Origin: Przewalskia tangutica
Lineage: Eukaryota; Streptophyta; Magnoliopsida; Solanales; Solanaceae
Length of the DNA: 64,000 nt
Direction of reading: 5' to 3'
Assembly: GCA_029844215.1 (NCBI GenBank)
Contig: CM056730.1
Span: 48,186,924 to 48,250,923 of the forward strand
Part shown: piece after piece, positions 46,170-57,169 of the stretch
Layout: each line of letters starts with the position of its first letter
How positions within the stretch are numbered: the stretch's first letter is position 1
Notes under the pieces: model-generated
The model's input: the letters and a program-made list of their open reading frames with translations, nothing else
What the model was told of the DNA's origin: nothing
Database searches by the model: none
Position numbers and translations under genes: made by a program

Positions 46170-46420
46170 TAATGGAAGCATACCCGTGGGCCACCCATCG
46201 TGTCAGTATGTCCAAAGGAAATAACAAGATAACAATCATAATGGAAGCATACTCGTGGGCCACCCAACGTGTCAGTATGTCCAAAGCAAATAACAAGATA
46301 ACACTCCTAATGGAAGCATACCCGTGGGCCACCCATCGTGTCAGTATGTCCAAAAGGATCGATATAGTGGAAGCATACCCGTGGGCCACCCATCGTGTCA
46401 GTATGTCCATCAATCAACGG
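46170..46420. repeat. About 69-bp minisatellite in LTR 4a (four units)
   Basis: Units contain GAAGCATACCCGTGGGCC, ACCCATCGTGTCAGTATG and an AT-rich tail. They are clearly related to the chain 1 array (5129-5330). Confidence 0.85.
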
Positions 46421-49399
46421 ATAGCCGACCTTCCGTGAGAGCGGTAGCGGGAATCAAAACACTTGCACAACAAAGGCTATCACAACAAGCATAGGCAAGT
46501 TCAACGTACTCGTAGACTTTCATTTTATTACAACAAATCCGGATTTTTAACCCCAAGGTACTACGTATTTTAATCTTTAAAAGATCCATTTCTTTCACAA
46601 AAAGTCACACGATACCCGTAGTATCAAAATAGAGTAACTGTCTTTTTAAGTAAACCAAAACAATTTTCATACTTTCTTTTTAAACCAAATCATTTCTCCC
46701 TTTAAAGTCAAGTTACCATTTTAAATCCAATAATAAAACCATCCTTTTGTTTTCATAAAGTCGTTATAACTAACTTCTCATAAAGCTATTATAACACTTT
46801 ATGTTTTAAACCAATTTAAGACAAAACCATGCCTTTCTTTTAAACCAAAACACTTCAAATTCTCAAGTCTCTTTTCTTTTAGAAATCAAGTTCCTTACTG
46901 TGGACTTTTAAGAAAATCAATACTTGTTATTAATGATTTTATTAAAGCAGTCATGATCTAGGAAATGTAATACAATTTTGTCTTATCTTAGCTTCTATGC
47001 AGATGGAGGTTTCTACTGGTTTTAATATAATTAATTATTTGTCAATACATTTTCCTTTATTAACGCTGCAGTGGTTTGTTCGATACTTATTCTCATTTCC
47101 GAAATCAATATAACTTATTCCTTTTAAAACTCAATTACCCATTTCTCATAAATGCGGTTTCACAACTTTTTAACACAATTCAAGTCCTTAATATTTCACA
47201 TCAAGTCATTTATCTTTTAAAAACCACAAACCATTTCTTTACCTACATAAAGTTGTTATAACAAACTTCCCATAAAGCCGTTATAACACTTTATGTTTTA
47301 AACCAACCAAATTCGTTTAGCACACGTACGTCTACCGTACTACATAGTTCACACAATCATGCTAGAAAAGATAGGAAGAGGTTCATATACCTCGCGACGA
47401 TTATCGACAAAAAGCAAAAAGCTCCAAAGTACTGTAACCCTGCTAGCCCTTTCCACCATTCAAGTAGAATACGCTACTCGCAATACTTCCACCTAAAAAA
47501 AGGCCACAAAACGTCTATCAACTTCTCGATCTCATTGCAGCACAATTCCAAGTACAAGGTTCTTTATTCTACGGAAATTTCGGCAGCACCTCCCCCCCCC
47601 CCCCCCGTAACCACATAAATCTCTTCCTCTAACAAGGCCCGCTACCAAGCCAACAACTCCAAGGGGGTTACACGTCTAACCGGACGTGTACAACACTGCC
47701 CCACAATAATACTACAAGTCTACTGTAAATACAGTCCAATGTAAATACAGTTCAATTCTTATATAATCATCCTTCCAATATGTGTTATACTCAATTCTAA
47801 ACTACTACAATATGTAATATCCAATTACAATAGAGGGACATAGATAATTACCTCGATAAGCCCAAAATTATCCAAGATTATAAGTCGATCCTGAGCAACG
47901 TTTAGCTCCAATTCCTTACGCTCCAACCCGCTCCAAGAAACCCTTAGAAGTTTCTAAATAACTTCTCTTCAAGATTCAACTCCAAAAAGTGAAGAACACT
48001 TAGGCTCAAACTATGGCAAGTTTCGGCCAAGGCAAGGTTTCTAGGCTAGGGGTGTGAAATCTTTTCCAACTCTTGGTACACCATCTTCCTAACACCCTAA
48101 GGAAGAACACTTAAAACTTTAAGAATTTTTGGACAACCCTTGCTCAAGAAAATAAAGTGGGCCCCACAAAACCGTAAATTCTCCTGTGGGCCCCACGAGA
48201 CCAATTTCGGAAATAAAATTCCATAATTCTCAAATATTCCAAAAAGTCCGAATACCGAATCCGGGAATCCAATTCCCTTTAACGAACCTTTTTCCTTCAC
48301 AAAATCCGGAAACTTTTCCGTCGAAAAATCACATCTTTCTTCCTTTCCAATTTTTGTGTCGTATTCTCGTACGTACGTCCTCACATACATACCCTGGAAC
48401 TACGGGGTGTAACATTCTTCCCCCCTTAGAAACATTCGTCCCGAATGTTCCTTTTAAGTCTCCAAACGTACATGCGCCGGTATAGACTTCACTACTATAC
48501 TTACGAAACCAATTATGCCACCAATGACCATAATATAACATATGCGCAAAACTCCAATCCAAGCCAACGAGGAATCACCTCTAGCTTGTATAACATCACC
48601 ATAAGCTCCCACCCAAGGTCTAAAGGATACTCCCTTCGCATCTTTACTTCACAAAAGAAATGGTCACTTCTGATCTCTTAACACAGGTTCACTTCTTTCG
48701 CCTCGCGTACCGCTTCTCGTACACCCGAACTCTTTCTAGTACACGTACCATACTCCAGTTATCGCTTCAGTTTCCAAAACCTTTGGAGTCACTACCTCCA
48801 AACTTGGTCATCTTACTAGCCTCAAATTCTTTCAAGGCCATTCCCGGCCTTCACGATCCGATTCTAGTCGAACACATCCGCGAATTCGTCTGATGGTTAC
48901 CTAAACCTGGGCCTAGCACCCTCGTGACCCTACCACCTGGCGGGACTACCTCAAACTGACCCCACCTCATTCCGGGCTGCGGGTTGACCCGCTATCTGGC
49001 CTCAACCCGACCCGCTATCGCGCCAAACTCTTGTTCCCCGATCCGGAACAATCTTACTAATTCATGTCATGAAAACTACCACTTCCATCTAACACTACCC
49101 ATGGAATTACTCCACAATATATTTCACGCATACCACGTACTTCGACAAAGACCAACCGTAAAACCATCCACTCAAGACGGCCTTGCATCCAAGGTCCTAA
49201 CTGTTATAAATTCTAAGTCTCAAAATTTTCTCGTCCCCAGACTTACCCCTTTCAACTACCCATGTTTTCTAATTCACACTTAACGCAATGCTATCCGTAC
49301 ATATCACTCCACATGTATCTACCATAACAACATAAACAAGTCTCTTAAGGGCTAAAGATATCTCTGTAACTACAGCCTCACTTTCCCCTTGTCGCTCTA

Positions 49400-50150
49400 A
49401 TCATAACCCTTCCCTGCAGGGCGTCTAACTATATAAGGCGATGAACCAACCACCGATCTCGAAGGCTGAGTCTCTACATCTGTGCTACCTCTGGTCGAAC
49501 AAACTCTCCCCAAATGGCCCTGTTGGCCGCAAGCATACAAGTTGTCGAGCGATCGACACTCCCATAATGGAGTCTATTACAACGGCCTGACGAGGTAGGG
49601 GTGACCTCATCGACTAACACCCCTTCTCCCTAACAATGAACCCATGGCCCGACCGGTGGTGAGTCATCCTCTTCTATCCTCCTACTTGGACATCCTCCCA
49701 TCACACGTCCCGCGGCCACATGTATAACAATCTCCCAAACTAGCACGACCCCCTGAGGATCATCCTCCGCTCTCTATCCATAGAACTCTGGCGGACTGCA
49801 ACTCAAGAAATCCCGAAGTCTCAGACTATCGGATCAAGGGTGAACCATCGCTGCCCGGAACTCTGGCTCCGTCCGTTCTCATATCTTGCCACGATCCTAG
49901 CTAGTAACTGGGCCATCTCTTGAACTCATATCCTCGGCTCCTGGCCGTGGTGGGCGGAGCTCAGTATCGTGGCCTCGTGAAATCGCTACGCTCTAAACTC
50001 TGCTGGGGCTAGCGGCGTCATAAAACTCGTCGTCAGAAGTACTATCTCAGGTAATGACCAGGCCTGTGCCCTCGTAACCCTCTGTGTTCTACTCGTAGCT
50101 CCCTCTGTTGCCTTGCCCATCTGGGCCCTGGTTGCCTTGCGTAGAGGCAT
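49400..50150 (-). pseudogene. gag: Broken gag, chain D
   Basis: The start near 50150 reads MPLRKATRAQMGKATEGATS, matching the conserved Gag N-terminus, and stays similar for about 50 codons before frames shift. Downstream similarity to chain 1 and 3 gag is by nucleotide only, with no frame over 60 codons. The region is rich in CTG-type discrepancies. Confidence 0.65.
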
Positions 50151-50260
50151 AACGGGTACATAAGAATACGCCAGAGGGAGTCCAACTTATAACACAACTC
50201 TAAGGCACGATCTCAGAGTGAGAAGAATGGAAACCAATCCTAAATATCCTGTAGCCTCCT

Positions 50261-50294
50261 GATTATAGATGTGGTGCACAACACACCGATAATC
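50261..50294 (-). other. Post-PBS stem-loop (chain D)
   Basis: Arms with one G-U pair and an intact GTGCAC loop, preserved although the PBS next to it is deleted. Confidence 0.68.
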
Positions 50295-50339
50295 AAGACT
50301 CTACTAGACACGATGCGTAGACACTTTCAGAGATTAACT

Positions 50340-51023
50340 TGTCACGACCGAACGGGCGCATGGCGTGCCTTACCCCGGGCACCCTAGTGATACAACGTCA
50401 GAGAAAATCAGCGGAAATAAAAACTCATAAAGATAAACAGTGGAATAAGAAAACAGGCTAACCAAAACGGTTACCTTTCTGTATATATAAATAAAACTTG
50501 AACAGTTACATTCCTTTTACAAATCCTGCCCATAACAGTACTACAGACCTCTAAGAGTTTTATAACAACAACGACGGGACAGGGCCCCGCCATACCCCTG
50601 AATGTAAGCACCTACAATGACAGGGGACTATACCAAAGATAAGCCTCCGGAGAAACGGAGCTTCCCAAAATCTTTGGCGTGATCCCATGGCGAGGATCAA
50701 CAATCGGTGTACCTCTACTGCGGCATGAACGGCCCGGAGGAGGTCGAGAAAGCAGTACCAAGTATGTGAAGCGTAAATCTTGAAATAAAATCATAACATT
50801 TTAAAACCAAGTACAAATACAACCAATTCAACCGCACATAGTGCCACAGCATAAACAAGAGCAAAATAGATATAATGTAACTGGTCTTTTCTAGGCCGCT
50901 AATGATCGAAGCAAGGCCAATCGCCCATAATATCATTATGCGAGCCTATTCCTGGAACTTCCGCAGTTCGCATAGACCACCTAGGTCCGCATGAGGTATT
51001 CCTCGCATCAGGGGTAGCTAACC
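50340..51023 (-). mobile_element. Chain D LTR 4b, first part
   Basis: Start TGTCACGACCG; it resembles LTR 4a up to about 50760 and LTR A afterwards (50757-50950 matches 1-190). It breaks at TAACC (51019-51023), the left target duplication of element E. Confidence 0.83.
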
Positions 51024-51438
51024 TGTTATACCCCGTATTTCCAGAGTATGTACGTAAGGACGTACGTAGAAAAGTTTGGACTTTAAAGTTGGCTTGGACG
51101 AAATATTTTGTGCACAACACCCGGTTAGAGTCGTGTTCGGCTAAACGTTTTACAACTTGCGAAGGGAAAATTCCGGCTATGTCATTTTTAATTTTTGCGG
51201 ATTTTTCCGAGAGACGAAATATTTTGGACCAACGAGAGGGCGACACTTGTCACCCTCTCATTGGGGACGTTGGGGCGGTGAAGTGGCCGATTGGTCTTGG
51301 CTTTTTTGTCAAGTAGTTGGTAAGATATTTGTAAGGGTTTTAAGGAGTAGGGACTAGGGGGGCACTTGGGCATATCTTGGCCCTACACTTGCATAGCACT
51401 TGGCTAGATCTTGGCCATTGGTTGGCCTTTGCTTGGCC

Positions 51439-51446
51439 TATAAATA
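51439..51446 (+). promoter_or_regulatory. Upstream TATA box, element E LTR
   Basis: TATAAATA at the usual LTR position, just before a C-rich stretch; repeated at 57589-57596 in the 3' LTR. Confidence 0.55.
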
Positions 51447-51645
51447 CCCTCCCCCTTTGAAGACTTCTTCATCCAAATAAATTTCCTAAGTCTAAAAACC
51501 TCCCCCCCTCTCTTGTAGTGTTCTCGTCCCTCCCCCCCTTGGTGAGGCCCCTTGGCCGAGAACCCCTTCCCCCCCTTGGCCGAGAGTACCCCCCCCTAGT
51601 GGGGTTGGCCGAGGGGTATACACCCCCCCTTGTGGTGTTGTCTCG

Positions 51646-51653
51646 TATAAATA
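51646..51653 (+). promoter_or_regulatory. Second TATA-like box, element E LTR
   Basis: Another TATAAATACCCCCC about 207 bp downstream of the first; repeated at 57785-57792. It may come from a local duplication of the TATA-C-run segment, or offer an alternative start. Confidence 0.4.
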
Positions 51654-54515
51654 CCCCCCTCTTGGTAGAAATACTCTCTATAGTATTGTTATTATACCCA
51701 AAATACCTTAGTCGTATACCTTATAGTATTCCAAAGATACCTCTATACGTAGAGCCCGGAAATACTACCGTTTGTCCTTTTTGTCTCAAACCGAAACCCT
51801 AGGGAAATCTTCACAGTTGGTTGAAGTATTTAAGAAGAAGTTGCGTAGAACTTCTAAGGGTTGTTTGGAGCGGTTTGGAGAACCCGGAGTAGGAGCTAAA
51901 CGTTGTTAAGGATCGACATTTTAACATGGATAATTATGGGCTTATCGAGGTAAATATATTGTCCCCCTATTGTAATTGGAAATTACATGTTGTAGGAATA
52001 TATGGTTGAAGTATACTATATATAGAACTGAACATAGTTTTGCGGCAATGTCTTTGGACTTAAGCCTGAATTTAAAGAAGAGAATTGGACTGTACTTACA
52101 TAGGCCTGTATTACAGTAGACTTGTGTAGTTTGACGGGTAGGGAAGGGCTGCCCAATTTTCCGTAGAATCTTGTATCTAGATTTATTCTACCGAGTAGTC
52201 TAGACTTTGATAGACTTGTATAACCTTTATAGGTTGAATGTTCTGTGAGTAGCATGTGCTACTTGAAAGGTGGACCAGGCTAGCCGGGTTATAGCCGTGG
52301 AGCGATTTGCTTATAGTCGATAATCGTCGCGAGGTATGTGATTCTTCCTATCCTCTTGAGCATGATATTTTAAAGAATATATATATAGTACGGTAGACGT
52401 ACGTGTGTTAACTGAATAATAATTACGGCAATGTCTTTTGACTTAAGCCTGAATAATCTTGAAGTATTTCAAAAGAATACTGAATCATTTTAACAGAAGA
52501 GTAATACTTGGTTTTAAAAGCTTAAGAGTTATACTAGCTTTATGGGAAGTTAGGTATAACGGCTTAAGAGAGATAAAAAGAATGATTTATTGATTTAAAA
52601 AGTTAAGAGACTTGATCTTAAAAGATAAGAGACTTGACTTAATTGAATTTGTTAAAAAGTGTGAAACCTCATTCGTGAGTAATGAGTACTTGGTTTTCAA
52701 AAGGAATAATGTTTTACTGATTTCGGAAATCAGAATAAGTATCGAACAAACCACAGCAGCGCTAATAAAGGGGAATGTTTTGACTAATAAAGTATTATTA
52801 AAACCAGTAGAAACTACCATCTGCATAGAAGCTAAGATGAGACAAAATGATATTACATTTCCTAGATCATGGTTGTTGTATCAAGATTGTTATGAACAAG
52901 AATAACCTACTCACACATAAGGTATATGTTTCTCAAATTGTTTTAAAGGATTAAAACTATGAACTACAAACCTTTCGAAAATGAGAAACTTGAGTAATTG
53001 AAATTAGGCAAACTTGGAACGTTTGGAAAAGAATGTTGTTACTTGATTTTGCAAAGAGAAGTGTTTTGAATTACTTCAAAGGATAATCACTCTATTTTCA
53101 TATACCACGGGTATTGTGTGACTTTTGTGAAAGTAACGTATCTTTTAAAGAGTTAATGTATGAAGTACTTTGGGGATAAAAACCCGATCTTGTTAATCAT
53201 ATAGTAGAAAGTACCTTATGAGTATAACTTGATTGTGTTGGTTTGTGATAGCCTTGTAATACTTTCTTGTTGATTTGTTAAGTAAACATGCTAGGATGTT
53301 ACGTGTGTTAGTATCTTGTGATGTTTGTGTAAAGGGGTTTCCCTTGATTGTGCTTATGTTGTTTAAACGATAAGCTGTTATGTTAGTATTGTATCACTCA
53401 TGATTCCGGGGGTTAAGCTTCCCTCCGATGCGGGGTAGACTCAGGCGGGTCTGTGTGACCTATGATTCGAGAATACCTTATGCGGGTCTGTGTGGCCTAT
53501 GCGGAACTGCGGGAGTTCCAGGTTAGTGTGCGGCCTTTGTGGTCATGCGGTCTATGTGGCCATGCGGACGGCGAGTCCAGGACGCTGCCGGGGAGTAGCT
53601 ACCCTCGATGCGGGGAATACCTCATGCGGGCCATTGGAGTGGCCCATGCGGAGCTACGAGAAGTTCCAGGGCTAGACGCGCACATTAGATACTGCGGGCG
53701 AGTGGCCAGCTTTGATCATGTGACGGTCTAGACAGATCATGATACAGTTTATGACCTTGTTGTACTGTGGGTTTTAGTAGTCGGCTATGCCTTCGTACTT
53801 ACCCCGTACGGTTTTATGATGACACAGGTGGGACCTGGTGTTCATGTGTATTCCTTGGTGCTTTTATATCATAGACTGCCGGCAGTGAGGAAGGTATTCC
53901 ACGGGCATGATTGATGTTGTGGGCGTGAGACCCATTGTTATATTTGAGTGATGACTTTGAGGGCGTGAGTCTCTGACTTGACATATCGCTTATTTATTGT
54001 GAGCGTAGTTTGGTTATCATACATGTCTCCTTCTTTATATAGACTACTATGATTTCATTTACTGATATTTCGATTTCACATACTTGGTACTGTTATCGAC
54101 CTCGCCCGGGGCTGCGTTCATGCCGCAGTAAAGGTACACGATCGTTGATCCTCGCTCTTAGGGTCACGATTCAGCGTTTGGGAAGCTCCGTTCCTTGGAG
54201 GCTTATCTTGGTATAGTCCCTGTTGTTGTAGGTGCTTACATTCGTGGGTATGGCGAGCCACCTGTCCGTCGTTGTTGTCATATCATTCGTAGAGGTTTGT
54301 AATCTTTGTTGTGGCGGGGTTGTAATGGGATGTAGCTGTTCAAATTGTTATTTATATATCTTTGAAGGTAACCGTTTTTGTTAGCTTTTTCTTATTTCAA
54401 TGTCTTATTACATTGGCCGTATTATTATTGTTTATGTTCGCTGATTTTCTCGATGTTGTATCACTAGGGTGCGGGGTAAGGCACGATCCACGCCCAGGTT
54501 CGCTCGTGACAAAAG

Positions 54516-54527
54516 TGGTATCGAGTA
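54516..54527 (+). promoter_or_regulatory. Damaged primer-binding site, element E
   Basis: TGGTATCGAGTA, where TGGTATCAGAGC is expected: one A of CAG is missing. It is four bases after the LTR end. Confidence 0.78.
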
Positions 54528-54571
54528 GTTAATCCTCGGAAAGTGTCTCTGACCGTATCAGATAGAGTCTT

Positions 54572-54605
54572 GATTATCGGTGTGTTGTGCACCACACCAA
54601 TAATC
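54572..54605 (+). other. Post-PBS stem-loop (element E)
   Basis: Arms GATTATCGGTGTG and CACACCAATAATC with loop TTGTGCAC. It is 44 nt after the PBS and 110 nt before the gag start. The palindromic loop is intact. Confidence 0.7.
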
Positions 54606-54715
54606 AGGAGGCTATAGGATATTTAGGATTGGTTTCCATTCTTCTCACTCTGAGATCGTGCCTTAGAGCTGTGTTGTAAGTTGGACCCTCTAACGTATTT
54701 CTTTCCCTTACCGTT

Positions 54716-55546
54716 ATGCCTCCGTGTAAGGCAACCCGGGCCCAGGAGGGCAAGACAGCCGAGGGAGCTGCGAGTAGAGTTCAGAGGGTTACGAGGGCAC
54801 AGGCCCAATCATTACCTAGGGTAGTGCTTCATTCGGGGAGTTCTGCGACGTCACTAGCCCCAGCAGAGTTTTAGCACGGCGGCGGCAGTTCCTACTGCGT
54901 CCATGATATTTGAACCTTCAGTTCCACGACCGGGGACAGAGTATATGGATTGCAAAGAGGCGACCCTGTTACTAACTATGGATTTGGCTACCAGAGAGTA
55001 TACCGATGTACCGCGAGTCTTGATGACTATCTAGGAGAGGGTTGTGCAAGAGTAGTTCTTCGGTTAAGCTTGAGCATGGCCTGTGTACGGGCTTATGCGC
55101 AGCAGGCCGAGAGATGTAGAGATCGACGGGTTAACCGAGGACAGCAGAAGAGGGCCAGAACAGCAGGATCCTTTAGTAACTTTCGAGGCGAATCACCTCA
55201 CCAGCAGATTGATTATGCACATCTACCAGTGCAGAGTGGTCCTCCACAAGGTTCAGGACGTTCGGGGTATGTAGAAGTTGGTCAGAGCTCCAGATCTTCC
55301 GGTTCACAGTGTGGCAGACGTCATCCCGGGGAATGTCGTCTTTTTGTTGGTACTTATTGTACCTGCGGCCGTCAGGGCCAGGTGTCGAAAGGGTGTCCTA
55401 GTAGGAGGGATGCAAGTAGGAGGACTCAGCCTTCAGGATCGGTGGGTAGTTCGTTACCTTCCTGGTATGCGCCTACTGAGGCGAGTTTGGTTAGAACGAC
55501 TAAGGGGAGTGAAGCAGTAGATACAGGTATATCCTTAACCCTCTAG
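54716..55546 (+). pseudogene. gag: Gag remnant with altered zinc knuckle, element E
   Basis: Frame 1 opens at 54716 with MPPCKATRAQEGKTAEGAAS and stops near 54872. The main frame continues from 54950 to 55546 (198 residues) and includes LDDYLGEGCARVV, MACVRAYAQQAE and a basic linker GQQKRARTAGSF. The C-terminal knuckle reads CTCGRQGQVSKGC with Gln replacing the zinc-binding His, so it would not bind zinc normally. Like chain 1, it lacks the N-terminal capsid part. It is best treated as a decayed gag; breaks in its first 250 bp fall partly in a CTG-damaged stretch. Confidence 0.72.
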
Positions 55547-56129
55547 AGATCAGTATGTGTGATAAAATGGGTATATAATAAGTTCTATGTTCTGATAGCA
55601 GTGTGTTAGTTGGGATTAGAAACCATGGTTGGTAAATAGGGGTAAGATTGGGGGATAAGAAAAAGTGTGAGCCTTAGAGCTTTATACGTAGAGACCTTAG
55701 AGGTAAGGCCATCTCGGGTAAAGATGTATTGTTATGTTTGATCCTTATCGGAGTGTATAGTGCACGTGAGCTATGTTTGTATAAAAAGTCCCTGAGTAGT
55801 AGGAAATAAAAGAGGGTAGTTGAGCTAAGAAGACCGCTAGGTTTTCGTAACGTGATTAGTGAGATTGTTCCGGATCGGGGAGCTAGTGATTTGCGGGTTG
55901 CCGGGTCGGGTTGAGGCCATGTTTCGGGTCGACCCGCGGCCTGTATGGTGGTGGGGTCAGTTTGTGGTGGTCCCGCTTTGTGTTAGGGCCATAAGGGTGT
56001 TAGGCCCAGGTTTAGTTAACCATCGTACGAGTTCGTGGATGCGTTCGACCTGTAGTCGGGTCGATGAGGTCAGCCCGTCTTATCTTTTAATCGAACCGTG
56101 TTCTCGGTAGTAAGTTGTGAGATGATTAT

Positions 56130-56770
56130 TTCAGGAAGGTTGTAAGGCTGCACGGGGTGCCTACCTTCACCTTATGTCAGACAGTGAAGCCCAGGTGGTG
56201 GCTATTTCGTTTTCTGGAAGTTTTACCAGGCAGGGTTAGGAACTCAGGTGAGTCTCTGTAGCGCATTCGCCCTCGGGCCAGTGTTTGGATTTCAGGGGTA
56301 GCTGTGAATATTGTTGCCTCCTGTTGAGGGAATGCTTTTATACTACCATTTCAGTATTCAGATATCGCCTTACGAAGCCTCGTAGGGGCGGAAGTGTAGA
56401 TTGTCGGTCGATCGGTTCGATGTTGGCAAAGTTCAGATAGTGGGGTCATACTTGTTTCGACAGGATGGGGATAGGGTGAAGCCTATCCAGGAGAGGTTAT
56501 CGACAGCTCAGAATCAACAGAAGTCGTGCGGATAATCGACGTCGACACTTAAAGTTCAGGTTGACGGTCGGAATTCTTAAAGGTACCACCCCGGATAGGG
56601 TGTGACGAGTTTTGGAAAACAGAAGAAACTTAGCCCGAGTTACTTTGGGCCCTTTCAGATCATGTGAATAATAGGCCAGGTTGCCTATAAGTTAGCTTGC
56701 CGTCCGACGTAGGAGGCAGTACGTCCGATCTTTCATGTGGCTATGTTCGGAAGAGTATCAGAGATCCATT
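56130..56770 (+). pseudogene. Integrase C-terminal remnant in element E
   Basis: Short collinear stretches of Ty3/gypsy integrase survive in shifting frames: VRLHGVPTF (56142-56168), LGTQVSLCSAFAP (about 56236-56274), KPIQERLSTAQNQQKS (about 56479-56526), and VRPIFHVAMF (about 56720-56750). The DNA-binding C-terminal part and its tail are the best preserved; the first half of the core is missing. Immediately upstream is sequence that also occurs in chain 1, where the integrase part is absent. So E keeps about 0.65 kb of pol that other copies have lost. Confidence 0.75.
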
Positions 56771-57156
56771 CAGGGTGTTCCCAGTTAATGATGACCAAGT
56801 TAGAGATAGTAACCCAGAGATTTGGAAATTGAATCAGTAACAGAGATATGGTAAGAAAGAGTTCGAGTGTACGAGAAGGGTACGACGCATAAGGGAAGAA
56901 GCGAGCATGTATTGCGAGCATAGATGTGATCATTTCTTTTGTAAAGTGAAGGTGCGAAAGAAGTATATTTTAGACCTCGGGTAAGGGGGTTTTGTGATGT
57001 CAGAGGTGTTTCCTCGTGGACTTGGATGTCAGTATTTTGCGCAGGTGATTCTGTGGCCAGGTGTGGCATGTTTGTTCTCGTAAGTATAATAGTGAAGACT
57101 ATACTGGCGCACGTATGTTTTGAGACTTAGAAGGAACATTCGGGATGAATGTTTCT

Positions 57157-57169
57157 AAGGAGGGGAGAA
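57157..57169 (+). promoter_or_regulatory. Polypurine tract, element E
   Basis: AAGGAGGGGAGAA directly abuts TGTTATACC of the 3' LTR, with the AACATTCG-type dyad just upstream (about 57136-57155). Confidence 0.85.

Larger units (their letters stand above)
44985..48414 (-). repeat. Chain D LTR 4a
   Basis: 3,430 bp, starting TGTCACTACCCG; left flank AGAAG (44980-44984). It contains a CCAGATCCACC-type repeat (about 45640-46130), a 69-bp minisatellite (46170-46420), the block near 46930-47110 shared with LTRs 3 and E, and a run of about 18 C near 47590. No TATAAATA box is present where other LTRs have it: the stretch 47962-48128 is different sequence. Confidence 0.85.
48415..50339 (-). mobile_element. 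Chain D internal region 1
   Basis: PPT at 48415-48426, dyad at about 48432, about 1 kb of non-coding sequence, a broken gag, and the hairpin (50261-50294). The AAAG spacer and PBS are missing: the LTR end at 50340 directly abuts the AGTTAAT that normally follows the PBS. Confidence 0.82.
51024..54511 (+). repeat. Element E 5' LTR
   Basis: 3,488 bp. Two TATAAATA boxes (51439-51446 and 51646-51653), the conserved leader block (about 51890-51950), the paired GTTATA/CTTTAT motif (52527-52565), a block near 52700-52870 shared with LTRs 3 and 4a in reverse, and GC-rich GAGGAATACC-type repeats (53400-53660). Open frames such as 52612-52905 occur in both LTRs and are not taken as genes. Confidence 0.92.

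Noticed and set aside
52612..52905. 97-codon frame in both element E LTRs as a gene
   Set aside because: Identity between LTRs follows from reverse transcription. The frame is not kept in the homologous blocks of LTRs 3a and 4a, and no known domain is visible.
55859..56110. 83-codon frame between gag and integrase remnants in element E
   Set aside because: The matching stretch in chain 1 does not keep the frame, and it shows no motif; treated as non-coding internal sequence.
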